Shown: positions 22,401-35,160 of the stretch, in pieces | Numbering within the stretch: the stretch's first letter is position 1 | Layout: every line of letters begins with the position of its first letter | NCBI GenBank assembly: GCA_032622095.1 | Contig: CP136068.1 | Location: 156,697,151 to 156,761,150 of the forward strand | Source: Siphonodentalium dalli | Taxonomy: Eukaryota > Mollusca > Scaphopoda > Gadilida > Siphonodentaliidae | Direction: 5' to 3' | Length of the DNA stretch: 64,000 nt | The notes under the pieces: generated by a model | Seen by the model: only the letters and a program-made list of their open reading frames with translations | Database searches by the model: none | What the model was told of the DNA's origin: nothing | Translations under genes and position numbers: made by a program

Positions 22401-22902
22401 AACCCGGGACAGAATTGCAAAATTTTACGGCCCCCACGTCTACAAAAAATGTGGCCTCTGTCATTCCTTTCCCGAAACGGTACAGCATCTGTTTGTCGAT
22501 TGCTCCGTCGTCCAGCCTTTATGGAATCTCGTCCGTGATTGGATTTCTCCCCTCACACTCCGCGAAAATTTTCGCACACATTTCGGTTTCATTCGCTTCC
22601 TCCTGGTCCGCGCTGACAATTCCAACAATCGAGCTTTTGCTCTAATTCTCATATCGGAAGCTGTGGCGGCCATTTGGAATTTTCGAAATCGCATATTTCA
22701 TGCTCAAAGAGTGGTGAACCCTCGCCCCACAGCTTCGCAACCTGACCACGTCCCCATATTATCCTTCCTATCTCGGATTCGCACTCACGTGCTCCTTGAT
22801 CATGACCGACTGCCCCTCCATTTATTTGAAAATCTGTGGTTACAGACCACAGATATTTGTCGACTGAACGATAGCGATGATTCTATTCATTTCACATTTT
22901 AA
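19410..22902 (+). pseudogene. ORF2 of E4 (endonuclease/RT), one frameshift
   Basis: ATG 19410 (MDGLFIASLN). Endonuclease and reverse transcriptase motifs are all present in one frame to ~22200: QETYVD, GGDFN, SDHD, SNYRPISLLN, FDRVDH, RQGCSLSPLL, YADD. An eight-C run at 22202-22209, against 13 in E2, shifts the frame downstream of the RT. The remaining frame carries the C-terminal knuckle (CGLCHSFPETVQHLFVDC) and ends at 22902. The truncated product would keep both catalytic domains but lack the C-terminal region. Confidence 0.9.
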
Positions 22903-23377
22903 ATCTCATCATAGTTTAATTTTCAACCGCCCTACACACTTTCCATGAACTACCTATATATTCACTGTATTTAACTAATTTCACCGCTTGGTACTTTCTA
23001 CGGCCGGTCCGCATATACCTAGCTTTTACTTTTTCCTCATTTCAAGTTCCATTCACTTTCTAAGAATTACCGTAGAGTTACCCCTCCTGAGTCGCGGATT
23101 GTCTCCGGGACGCAGGATGGATAACTCTACATTGTCTGCTTTGTCCCCATTCTCGTGGGAGTTGGGGTGGATCAAGATGTCCCCCAACTCGATTTTAGTT
23201 TCAATCCCCCGCTCCACACCCGTGATACCGCAGCCTCGTCTGTTTTTAATCGGGGCGGGGGCCGGTCTTCTGTACGGTGCTGGCAGTTCGCCAGCCTTCT
23301 ATTCATTTCATACTTTCACCGTATCACCATGTATTATATTTGTACACCGTATATTATTTCTTTGATTCAGAATAAAC

Positions 23378-23412
<35 letters not shown>

Positions 23413-23588
23413 CCTATGTCAGGCGAGGCAAAGTTTGCGGCTGACGGTGCCCAATGCTAGGAGGACTTCTAGGATTGTGGTTTATTCTATTCCGGGAGGA
23501 ATATCCAGTTGGCATAATGCCAGGAGGAGTTCTCGGATTTCAGTGTTTTTCTAACGTTCAGATAAGTTGTTTGTTTTGTTGATTAATC

Positions 23589-24894
23589 ATGTCTCACGAT
23601 CAAAATGTTACTAAAGACGGACTCGTGGCAGGGGTCCGGCTTCGCCCCCCGGGGCGCCCCGTCGTCAATCAGGACACGTCCACACCTCTCGAGGTCACGG
23701 CGTTTGACCCTCAGGACCCTTATGTAAACAGTTATGCCGCGGATTCCACCCATTCGGCTGTTGACGTTCGTGCGGCGATATTAGCCTGCACAGCCAGCAT
23801 CGGGGTCCGGGGCCCTAACCCTGGCAGGCTGACGCCCGAGATGATAGCGGACAAAGTGTTGTCCGAAATGACCGACGCTCGCATTGGTGCGATCTACCGC
23901 GGACAAAATGTCCGGGATTGGAACGTCGTCTTTAATTCCCCGGATGGGGTGGCAAAGTATAATCTCCTTCAGGAACGTAGTGTGTTCGGGGACGACCTTT
24001 ACATCGGGCAGACAGGTTTGACCCTGCGACCTAGGACGGTCAGGGTCAACTGGCTGCCGTTTTACGTTCAGCATACCTCTGTGATAAAAGCACTCGCGGT
24101 ATTCGGAACAGTGAAACTGATCGAGTACGATGTTTTCACTAAGGGTGACCAAAAGATCGCGAACGGAAAACGAGTTCTAAAAATGTTTCTTTCTGTCGAG
24201 GACATCCGGGAGTTTCCAGACTTTCTGAATATTGAAGGGCACAGGGCTCTCATCACCCTCGTGGGACGCCCCCCCCTTATGCTTGAAATGCGGGGATCGC
24301 GGGCACATTCGGGCCTCCTGCCCACAGAATGGCCAACAGCCGAAAACTTATGCCGCGGCCGCGGCCCGTGACGCAGTAGCTCAATCCGAGCCCAAGGACG
24401 GCCCACCCCTCGACCCGGACGGGTCGTATAATGTACCGCCCGGACTTTCGGATACCGTTCTGCCTCCGGAGGTGATACAAGATATGCCAGGAATCGGAGA
24501 GAAAGGAGGTGTTTCTCAAGAGGAGTGCGCGGGTTCGGAAATAGAACCAGTGTCCGCCACTAAAGACGCGATTTCTCCTCCTTTGGTGATCCCCCCCACC
24601 GGGAGTATGGCAGAGCTGATAGACTCTGGCACTCCCTTGGGGGCGGAGTGTTCTGTGATTCCTGAAACACCGGATTCTCCTTTAGGGATGGAAACAACTT
24701 CCTCTATAGTTACTAGGAAACGTGCCCACGATGGGGAAGGAGACGACGATTCGGGCCGAAGGAAGGTCCTACCCAACCCGGGTGACAACTTCTCGTCTGA
24801 TGCCACCGGATCAGATGACGACTACTCCTCAGAATCGGAGGCCTCCGACACCGGAACGATTCATGTGGATGTTTCAGACGACGACCCGGGTTAA
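23589..24894 (+). pseudogene. ORF1 of E5, one frameshift at the zinc knuckle
   Basis: ATG 23589 (MSHDQNVTKDGLVAGVRL). The N-terminal and RNP-like parts match E2 ORF1 at lower identity. A run of eight C just before the knuckle (about 24269-24276) shifts the frame, and the knuckle CLKCGDRGHIRASC is read in the next frame, which stays open to 24894. It has one MAE...DSG repeat and an acidic C-terminus ending DDDPG. Removing one C would restore a full-length protein, so the copy is recent or the indel is an assembly error. Confidence 0.85.
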
Positions 24895-25226
24895 CTTTGT
24901 GCTATGACTTATTTAATGTTTTACACCAATTTATTCACGACCTGGACATGCACTCGATTATGTATTATTCTCCCGCTCCGGACAGCGACCATGGACACGT
25001 TTATTGATTTCGAGACAGCCCACTTCTTTCAACTTAAGCCTGGCGTGGTGTGTCAGGCTGTCAGAATTTTCAGTCATGCAACTTTAAATTTATTTTCATC
25101 AATATGCTTTCGCCACCGCCTGCGCTGGTCGCGGCGTGCTTCTAGGTCATTCCATTTATCCTTTCTTTGTTGTGTTGTGTATAGAATTATGTGCGTTCGT
25201 TCAGTTAATCCCCTCCCACGCCCATC

Positions 25227-28200
25227 ATGGACGGATTATTCATAGCTTCCTTGAATGCTCGAGGATTGAGGAACACTCACACGATGCAGGCATTGAAATA
25301 CCTTTTCTCGGTTGATAGTGTTGACATACTTTTCGTTCAAGAAACGTATGTCGACGACTATCAACTGGGTGACCGACTGGCTGTATACCTGGGATGTAAG
25401 GGTTATTGGGCCACTGGCACCACTCACTCCTGTGGGACAGCGGTCTTGGTCAAACATTCGTTGAATTTCACTGTTGATCGCACTTTCTCAGAGCTGGATG
25501 GGCGTTTCGTGGGTGTCGATGGCGACATCTCCGGAATTCCCCTCCGGCTAATTTCCTTTTACGGGCCACAACACAACGACCCGAATAAGCACCTAGTTTA
25601 TCAAACTTTACTGCCCCATTTCAACACTAGTAGGGCCATTATTTTAGGTGGCGACTTTAATTTCATTCTAAATCCGTCCCTTGACAAGATAGGTGGGGAT
25701 TACCGCCCCTCCCCTTTTGCCAAGGAGTGGATTCAGACTATGGCTACTTATGGGCTGGTAGACGTCTACCGCTCTTTACATCCTCGACAGGTTCAAACAA
25801 CCTGCCATTCTGGTGATATCCACTCAAGATTGGATAGATTCTACATTTCGAAATCCCTTATGTCACCCCCTCCCCAATTTTCACAACAAACTTTTCCTTA
25901 CTCCGATCACGACACTATCGCCATTCATTTCAAAAATTCCCCTAATATTACCTTAGGGCCGGGGTATTGGAAGGTTAACAGTGCTTTATTCTCGGATTTT
26001 GAGTTCAGGGAATCCTTTACGGAGTTTTGGCTTGATTTCACTTCTTCCGTGCACGATGACGAAATCACGCCGGAATGGTGGGATCAACTTAAAGATTCCA
26101 TAAAGAGCTTTCTACAAGATTACTCTCGTACTAAAGCTTCGTCTGAACGTATTCAACTTCGTCGTCTGGAGAGACAATATCATGCCCTTTTACGCGCTGA
26201 ACGCCTCTCCCCGGTACATACACTGATCAAATTGTTCCCTTAAAGGAAAGCATTCAAAACCGCCTGATCAATGCCACTCAAGGGGCCTATATTAGGTCCC
26301 GGTCTAAAATTCTCAACGCCAAAGACGTTTCGTCAGAATACATTCGTTCGTTGGAACACACCCGCAGTTCACGGAAATTAATTACCTCCGCTGTCTATGA
26401 CGGGATCACCCATACATCCCAAGACGGCGTAATGACAGCATTTCGAGCATTTTGGTCCTCTCTTTTCACTCGGGGCGTAACTGACCCCGAGGTCCGTCCC
26501 ACATTTCTGCGCGATCTACCACAAGTTCCCACTTCCGACGTCACCTTATGCGACAGCCCTTTAACTGCCCTGGACTTAACTGATGCCCTTAAAGGTATGT
26601 CCAGTGGCCGGGCACCCGGATTAGATGGTTTGGGTGTGGAATTTTATTCCACATTCTCCCATCTGGTCACCCCCATTCTTTTAGTCCTGTACAACAAATG
26701 TCTTTCCCATAAATTACCCCTTTCTCAAAGGACCTCCCTTATCACTCTCCTACCCAAAGATTTAGACCACCCTGAAGTCCCCTCCAATTATCGCCCCATC
26801 AGTTTATTAAATGTGGATTACAAAATTCTTTCCAAAACGTTATGCAACCGCCTGAAGGTTGTTATTCATAACGTCATTTCTGGCGATCAAACATGCGGTG
26901 TGCCAGGCCGCACCATTTTGGACAATTGCCACCTCATGCGTAATATTCAAGATTATTGCGCTCAAAAACATATCCCCTGTGCATTTTTAAGTCTCGATCA
27001 ACAAAAAGCCTTTGATCGAGTCGATCATGAATATTTATTCCACGTCCTTTCAGCTTTTGGGTTCGGTCCCACTTTTATTTCGTGGGTTCGCCTCCTTTAT
27101 ACGGACATATTTTCCAGTGTATATATCAATCAGCACATTTCCACCCCCTTCCCTGTCACTCGCTCAGTTCGACAGGGTTGTAGCTTATCTCCCCTCTTAT
27201 ATATTCTTTGCTTGGAGCCCCTTTTAATCAAAATTCGCTCCGCTCCGACCGTCCCCGGCCTTACGGTACCGGGAGCGCTCACGCCCTTCAAATTAACGGC
27301 ATATGCCGACGACGTCACCCTTTTCGTGACGACGGACGCCTCTATTAACGTGGCCCTCTCCATTATTGAAACTTTTGGGCACGTCTCCGGCTCAAAGATA
27401 AATTTGAACAAATCCGTCGGTCTCTTTTTGGGCTCATGGAGCCGACGTACCGACAGCCCCGATGGCCTCAAGTGGGTCAAATCCCACAAAATCCTCGGTA
27501 TTCAATTTGGATCTCAGGTAACCACTGATGACCATTTTCACAATCTGTTTCAAAAATATTCGAAATCTCTTCAATTTGGCAGGTTTGCCCACCTCCCCCC
27601 ATTCACCAGGGCTTCTTATCTCAATGTTTACGCATTAAGCAAGCTCTGGTATTACACCTCAATAATCCCCATGACCCCTCATTATATTACGCTCGTCCAA
27701 CGAGCGTCCTTCAAGTTTTTCTGGGCCACCAAATCGGAACCCCTCCCTCGCAGTCTCATGTACGCCCCCAAAAAATTAGGGGGCGCTGATATTGTCCATC
27801 TACCGACTAAGTTTCATTCTCATTATCTCCGTCACGTTCAGAGGTTGCTTACCAGCCCAGATGTACGTTGGTCTGTGTTTGCCATTTACTGGATCGGTCT
27901 TTCAATTCGCCAGTACCAGCCCCTTTTCGCTTCTCGCAACACGGCACATTGCGACCCCCAACATATTACCTTATTCTATCGCCGTTGTTTGGCGTCCATC
28001 AAAACCTTCGAAAAACACTCCCCCATCCCCCAGCTGGCACAACTTACTTCCAAAGAGTTTTACACTCGACTTTTACCCGACGTCGTTTCCGCCCCTAAAC
28101 TCCGTTGGTTTTACCCCAAAATGCCCCTTCATATTGTTTGGGCCAATTTACACAACTCGGCCATTGATCCCCAGATTCGTGGAATTCTTTATCGTTTAAT

Positions 28201-28718
28201 GCATGGAGTCCTCCCGACCCGGGACCGATTGGCCACATTTTACGGCCCCCCGGGTCCACAAAATTTGTCCCCTTTGCAATTCCCTCCCCGAAACGGTACT
28301 GCATCTGTTTGTCGATTGCTCCGTCGTCCAGCCTTTATGGAATCTAGTCCGTGATTGGATTACCCCCCTTGCACTACGCGAAAATTTCCGCACCCATCTT
28401 GGTTTCATTCGCTTCCTTCTGGTCCGCGCTGACAATTCTCATAATCGAGCTTTAGCTCTCATTCTCATTTCGGAAGCCGTGGCGACCATTTGGTATTTTC
28501 GAAACCGCATTCACCATGCTCCAAAAAATAAGAACCCCCGCCCCACGGCTTCACAACCCGATCACGTCCCTATTTTATCATTCCTTTCTCGAATTCGCAC
28601 TCACGTGCTCCTAGATCACCACCGACTGCCCCTACATGAATTTGAAAATCTGTGGTTACAGACCACAGACATTTGCCAACTGAACGATAGCGATGATTCT
28701 ATTCATTTCACCTTTTAA
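25227..28718 (+). pseudogene. ORF2 of E5 (endonuclease/RT), two frameshifts
   Basis: ATG 25227 (MDGLFIASLN). Endonuclease motifs QETYVD, GGDFN, LVDVYR (Asp kept, unlike E1) and SDHD are intact. One C is missing near 26213 (CTCCCCGG, where sisters have CCCCCGG). The frame then reopens through SNYRPISLLN, SLDQQKAFDRVDH, RQGCSLSPLL and YADD. A second shift near 28255 precedes the C-terminal CX2C...H...C, which is read in the frame ending at 28718. Confidence 0.9.
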
Positions 28719-29264
28719 GTTCCATTCGCTTGTTTCATCGACGTCATTTAATTTCAAACGCTTTGCGCCCCTTCAGTAATTTCTTTATACATACACTTTT
28801 AACTGTTTTTATCGCTTGGTACCTTCTGCGGCTGGTCCGCATATACCTCGCTTTTACCCTTTTCCTTTATTTTCGTCTTTGGTTAAATGTATCTCGTTCT
28901 GTTTTTCGAACTTTCCCGAGGAGTTGCCCCTCCTGAGTCGCAGGGCACGCAATGTCTCTGGGGCGCAGGGCGGGTAACTCTACATTGTGTTTTGTCCTCA
29001 TCTTCGTGGGAGTTGGGTGGGTCGGAATTCCCCCCCCAACTCGTATTTTGGTTTTAAACCCCCGCTCCACACCTGTGATACGGCAGACTCGTCTGTTTTT
29101 TAATCGGAGCGGGGGCATGTACGGTGCTGGCAGTTAGCCAGCCTTATATTTGTTTACTTATGTACCGTATTAACCTGTTTCTGACTTTATGTCAGTTCGT
29201 TCAGTTTTCTACACCGGGAGGTATATCTGTGTTACAAGGTTTGTTTTGTTGTGTATAACTAACA

Positions 29265-30534
29265 ATGTCTGCAGTTCAAAATGTTACCAAAGATGGCCTC
29301 GTGGCCGGCGTCCGGCTTTCCCCGCCGGACCCCAGGATCGTAAACCTAAATTCTTCCGCGCCTAAGTTGGCGACGGCCTTGGACCCGCAGGATCCATTTC
29401 GGTTCTGCTACGGACCTGACTCTTTGTACTCAGATGTGGACATTCAGGCAGGGATAAGGGCGTGCACCACGCACATTGGGGTCCGTGGGCCCAACCCTGG
29501 ACGGATCACGGCGGAGCTCCTGGCGGACAAAGTGTTGTCGGAAATGCCCGAAGCGACTATTGGAGCTATCTATCGCGGCCAACAGGCCAGGGATTGGAGC
29601 GTGGTATTCACATCCAAAGAACAGGCTGACAATTACGACAATCTCCAAGAGATGAGCCTCTTCGGAGATGAGTTGTATATCGGGCACACCGGGCTCACCC
29701 GGCGACCGAGGACTGTTCGTGTCAACTGGTTACCCTTTGCGGTCCCGCACACGGCTGTTATTCAAGAACTGTCTACTTACGGCGACGTCAAATCTATAGA
29801 GTATTCTATGTTCGTCCGGGGAGGGCAAACCATTGCAAATGGTAAACGCTCTCTCCGGATGATGCTCAGCGTAGAGGACCTGAGAGACTTTCCGGATTTC
29901 GCTTTCATCAATGGGTGCAAGGTACTCATCACGCTTGTGGGGCGCCCCCCAATATGTTTACGGTGTGGGGTCAGGGGGCACGTTCGGGCCACCTGTCTGT
30001 CCCCAGAGTGGGCGACCGCCCCGGTCTTACGCTGCTGCGGCGAAGCGGGACGCGGCGTCTTTCTCGGAGCAGATACGGGCAGATGGAAACGCTCCACCTG
30101 GACCGGGGGCTAAACCCCCCTCCCAGGCCAGTGGTGCAGTGACGCCGCCTTCTGGGGATATTTCCCCCGTTTCTGTTACACCAGTGGTCCCCGCGGGGGG
30201 CATGGCAGAGCAGTTGGACTCTGGCGCCACCCCGGGGGACAGTGTGCCACCAGTGGTCCCCATGGGTAGTATGGCAGAGCCGTCGGACTCTGGTGCTACC
30301 CCTGGGGACGTGCATGTTATTCCGGAGACCCCTGCGGAAATGGATTTCGTCACCCCTTCCCGGAAACGTAAAAACATTGAAGACGCAGAAGAACCCAGAC
30401 GTAAAGTGGTTCCTTTCGAGTCCCTCGACCTCTCGGACACGGAGGCGGACGCCTCCAGTGAGTCAGATTCCGAATCCGGTACTCTCACAGACGCCGAGGA
30501 TGAACCGGGAGACGCCGAAGATGAACCGGGCTGA
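29265..30534 (+). pseudogene. ORF1 of E6, 4-nt duplication
   Basis: Same protein as E2 ORF1, from MSAVQNVTKD. A four-base repeat (CTGT) at about 29996-30000, just after the last Cys of the CX2CX4HX4C knuckle, shifts the frame. The correct C-terminal part, with the two-copy DSGATPGD repeat and acidic tail, is read in the other frame to 30534. Apart from this it differs from E2 by only a few residues (for example D to H in CTTHIG). Confidence 0.87.
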
Positions 30535-30861
30535 CTTTATTACTCACATTTATAATGCTTTACAAACTTCATCAGACCTGGACCCGCCCCCGATTTTTCC
30601 CCGACTCTACTACTCCGGCTAGCGACCTTGGATCCGACCCTGAACATTCTACTTGCCTATTTCTTCCAACCTCAGCCTGACCTACATTGTCAGGCCGTCG
30701 GAAATGGACTTGTGTCTTTAATTTCATTATTTTTCATAATGGTTTCAATACCGCCCGCGCTGGTCGCGGCTTTTATTTAGGTCAACTCATTTATTCTTAC
30801 TTTGTTGTGTTTTGTATAGAATTATGTGTGTTCGTTCAGTCAATCCCTTCCCACGCCCAGC

Positions 30862-33800
30862 ATGGACGGTTTATTCATCGCTTCTTTGAACGCTCGAGGA
30901 CTGAGAAATACTCAGACGATGCAGGCTTTGAAATACCTTTTCAAGGTTGATAGCGTTGACCTACTTTTCCTCCAGGAAACGTATGTCGACAGCTATCAAC
31001 TGGGTGACCAGCTGGCTGTAGATTTGGGGTGTAAGGGCTATTGGGCCACTGGTTCCAATAGATCCGGTGGGACAGCAGTTTTGGTCAAACATTCGTTGAA
31101 TTTCACTGATCACCGTACTTTTTCAGAGCTAGATGGGTATTTCGTGGGTGTCGATGCTGACATCTCCGGAATACCCATCCGGCTTATTTCCTTTTACGGA
31201 CCACAAAGACACGACCCCCAGAAGGATCTAATCTTTCAAACTTTAACACCCCATTTCAACACTAGTCGAGCTATTATTTTAGGTGGTGATTTCAATTTCA
31301 TTCTCAATCCATCCCTCGACAAAGTGGGTGGGGCGTATCGCCCCACCCCTTTTGCCAAGGAGTGGAATCGCATCATGTCTACCTATAAGTTGGTAGATGT
31401 TTACCGCTCTTTATACCCTCATCAGGTACAAACAACCTGCCATACAGGCAATGTTCATACCAGATTAGATCGTTTCTATATTTCAAAATCACTTATGTCA
31501 CCCCCCCCTAAATTTTCACAACAAACATTTCCTTATTCCGATCACGACACGATCGCCATTCACTTCAAAAGTTCCCCTAATATTACCTTGGGACCTGGGT
31601 ATTGGAAGGTTAACAGTGCATTATTCTCGGATTTTGAGTTCAGGGAATCCTTTACGGAATTTTGGCTTGATTCTACCTCTTCTGGGCACGATGATGAAAT
31701 CACGGCGGAATGGTGGGATCAACTTAAAGATTCCATAAAGAGCTTTCTACAAGACTACTCTCGTACTAAAGCTTCGTCTGAACGAATTCAGCTTCGTCGT
31801 ATGGAGAGACAATATCATGCCCTTTTACGTGCTGAAAGTTTATCCCCCGGTACATACACTGATCAAATTGTCCCCCTAAAGGAATGCATCCAAACAAGTT
31901 TGATAAATGCCACCCAAGGGGCCTATATACGGTCCCGGGCTAAAATACTTAATTCCAAAGACGTTTCGTCTGAATATATTCGATCTTTGGAACACACCCG
32001 TAGTTCGAGGAAACTTATTACCTCTGCTGTCTATGACGGGATCAACCATACATCCCAAGACGGCATAATGACCGCATTTCGAGACTTTTGGTCCTCCCTC
32101 TTTACTCGGGGCGTAACCGACCCCGCAACTCGTCCCACATTTTTGCGTGACTTACCACACTGATGTCTCCTTATGTGACCGCCCTTTAACTGCCCTGGAC
32201 TTAAACGACGCCATTAACGGTATGTCCAGTGGCCGGGCACCCGGATTTGATGGGCTGGGTGTGGAATTTTATTCCACATTCTCTCATCTGGTCACCCCCA
32301 TCCTTTTAGTCTTGTACAACAAATGTCTCCATTATAAATTACCCCTTTCTCAAAGAACGTCCCTTATTACTCTCCTACCCAAAGATTCAGACCACCCGGA
32401 AGTTCCCTCCAATTATCGCCCCATCAGTTTGCTTAACATGGATTACAAAATACTTTCTAAAACATTATGCAACCGATTAAAGGTTGTTATTCATAACGTC
32501 ATTTCCGACGATCAAACCTGCGGAGTGCCAGGCCGCACTATTCTGGACAATTGTCATCTAATGCGTAATGTTCAAGATTATTGCGCTCAAAAAAACATCC
32601 CCTGTGCATTTTTAAGTCTCGATCAACAAAAAGCCTTTGATCGAGTTGACCACGATTACTTATTCCACGTTCTTTCGGCATTCGGTTTTGGCCCCACATT
32701 CATATCGTGGGTTCGCCTCCTTTATACGGACGTATTTTCCAGTGTATATATCAATCAGCACGTTTCCACCCCCTTCCCTGTCGCTCGCTCAGTCCGACAA
32801 GGCTGTAGCTTATCACCCCTACTATATATTCTTTGCTTAGAGCCCCTTTTAATCAAAATACGCTCCGACCCGGCTGTCCACGGCCTAACGGTACCGGGGG
32901 CGCCTACCCCTTTCAAATTAACGGCTTATGCCGATGACGTCACCCTTTTTGTGACGGACGACAACTCTATTAAAGCTGCCTTGTCCATTCTTGACAATTT
33001 TGGACACAGCTCCGGCTCCAAATTAAACTTAACCAAATCCGTTGGTCTTTTTATGGGCTCCTGGAGTCGCCGTACCGACAGCCCACATGGGTTCAAGTGG
33101 GTCCAATCCCACAAAATCCTCGGCATACAATTTGGATCACAAGTCACCACGGATGATCATTTTCACAATTTATTCCAAAAATTTTCAAAGTCCCTCCAAT
33201 TTGGCAAGTTTGCCCGCCTTCCGTTATTTACCAGGGCCTCCTACCTTAACGTTTATGCCTTAAGCAAACTCTGGTACTATTCCTCGATAATCCCTATGCC
33301 CCCTCATTACATTACGCTGATACAACGTGCGTCATTTAATTATTTCTGGGCCACCACATCCGAACCCCTCCCCCGCAGTCTCATGTACGCCCCCAAAAAA
33401 TCCGGGGGCGCTGATATTGTCCATCTACCGACTAAGTTTCATTCTTACTATCTCCGTCACGTTCAGAGGTTGCTTACCAGCCCAGATGTACGATGGTCTG
33501 TGTTCGCCATTTATTGGATCGGTCTTTCACTTCGCCAGTACCAACCCCAGTTTGCCTCCCTCAACACGGCCCATTGTGATCCCAATCACATCCCCCTCTT
33601 TTACCGCCGTTGTTTAGAGTCCATCACAACTTTCGAAAATTACCCCCCCCCCCACCCCCCTGCTGGCACAACTTACTTCAAAAGAGTTTTACACTCGACT
33701 TTTACCAGCCGTCATTTCCGCCCCTAAACTCCTTCTGATTTACCCCAAACTGCCCCTTCATATTGTCTGGGCCAATTTACATAATTCTTTCATTGATCCC

Positions 33801-34345
33801 CAGATTCGTGGGATCCTGTACCGCCTCATCTATGGGGTTCTCCCGACCCGGGACCGAATTGCTAAATTTTACGGCCCCCACGTCTACAAAAATGTCCCCT
33901 CTGTCATTCCCTTCCCGAATCGGTACAGCATCTGTTTGTCGATTGCTCCGTCGTCCAGCCTTTATGGAATCTCGTCCGTGATTGGATTCATCCCCTCCCA
34001 CTACGCGAAAATTTTCGCACCCATTTCGGCTTTATTCGCTTCCTCCTGGTCCGCGCCGATAATTCCAACAATCGAGCTTTTGCTCTAATTCTTATATCGG
34101 AAGCTGTGGCGGCCATTTGGAATTTCCGGAATCGCATATTTCATGCTCAGAAAGCTATGAACCCTCGCCCCACAGCTTCGCAACCTGACCACGTCCCCAT
34201 TTTATGTTTCCTATCTCGGATTTGCACTCACGTGCTCCTTGATCATAACCGACTGCCCCTACATTTATTCGAAAATCTGTGGTTACAGACCACAGATATT
34301 TGTCGACTGAACGATAGCGATGATTCTATTCTTTTCACCTTTTAA
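30862..34345 (+). pseudogene. ORF2 of E6 (endonuclease/RT), several frameshifts
   Basis: ATG 30862. The endonuclease is open and its poly-C at 31501-31508 has the correct eight bases that E2 lost. An 11-nt deletion near 32158 shifts the frame before the RT. The RT is then open through FDRVDH, RQGCSLSPLL and YADD. An 11-C run at 33643-33653 and loss of one A near 33891 break the C-terminal region. The last frame ends at 34345. Unlike E2 it retains the 42 nt around 34100. Confidence 0.9.
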
Positions 34346-35160
34346 GTTCCTAACCCCCTCAGTTTCATCATAGTTTATATTCAATCGCCCTACACACTTT
34401 ACATGCATTCATTATGTATTCACTGTTTTTAACTAGTTTTACCGCTTGGTACTTTCTACGGCCGGTCCGCATATACCTCGCTTTTACCTTTTCCTCATTT
34501 CAAATTACATTCACTTTTTGATCTTTATCGTAGAGTTACCCCTCCTGAGTCGCGGGGCACTGAATGTCTCCGGGACGCAGGAAGGGTAACTCTACATTGT
34601 ATGCTTTGTCCCCATTCTCGTGGGAGTTGGGTGGATCAAGATGTCCCCCCAACTCGATTTTAGTTTCAATCCCCCGCTCCACACATGTGATACCGCAGAC
34701 TCGTCTGTTTTTATTCGGAGCGGGGGCCGGTATTATATACGGTGCTGGCAGTTAGCCAGCTTTCTAATTATTTCCTACTGTTACCGTATTACCATGTCTT
34801 CTATTGTATCTGACTATATGTCAGGCTTTCCATTTGTCAATTGTATATTATTTCTTTGTTACGAATAAACGTTTAAAAAAAAAACAAAAAAAAACAACAA
34901 AGAATTATCTCCCGACTACGGCAATTTTGGTACCATATGACGATACCCCCGGCGTATAAAGAGTCAGCTTGTGCCTGAGGAGAAGAAGTCTGCCAACACC
35001 GATTTTTTCGTGACAAAATTTCCACTTTATCGACTTTTCTCTCGAAATTTTTCGAAATTTTCGACTTTTTTTTTGCAATTCTTCCATTCTTTTTCGAATC
35101 TTTTCAATTCTTCGATATTCAATTACAATCTTTTCACACTAAACCGCTATTCGGCTCAAC

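Larger units (their letters stand above)
18131..23410 (+). mobile_element. Tx1-like LINE E4, subfamily B, 5'-truncated
   Basis: Begins inside ORF1 at YRGQQARDW and continues through spacer, ORF2 and a 3' UTR with the hairpin series. The terminal GCTGGC/GCCAGC stem is unchanged and its loop is AGTTC instead of AGTTA. AATAAA lies at 23371 and a pure A run of 29 at 23382-23410 marks the 3' end. The long pure poly-A suggests a fairly recent insertion. E5 begins directly after it. Confidence 0.9.
23411..29190 (+). mobile_element. Tx1-like LINE E5, subfamily A
   Basis: Starts directly after the E4 poly-A with a ~178-nt leader containing a hairpin (23510-23522), then ORF1, spacer, ORF2 and 3' UTR. 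ORF1 tail, ORF2 and 3' UTR match E1 best. The 3' end is missing: sequence jumps at TGTCAG from the 3' UTR straight into the leader of E6, losing the AATAAA, the poly-A and the first part of E6. The first 3' UTR hairpin is TGCGG 28827-28831 with CCGCA 28837-28841. Confidence 0.88.
29191..34906 (+). mobile_element. Tx1-like LINE E6, subfamily B
   Basis: Near-identical to E2 from its remaining leader (TTCGTTCAGTTTTC) through ORF1, spacer, ORF2 and 3' UTR (AATAAA 34864, broken poly-A to ~34900). The 5' end was cut by the junction deletion with E5. The ten bases after the poly-A match those after E2, and then J2 begins. It carries more coding lesions than E2. Confidence 0.9.
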
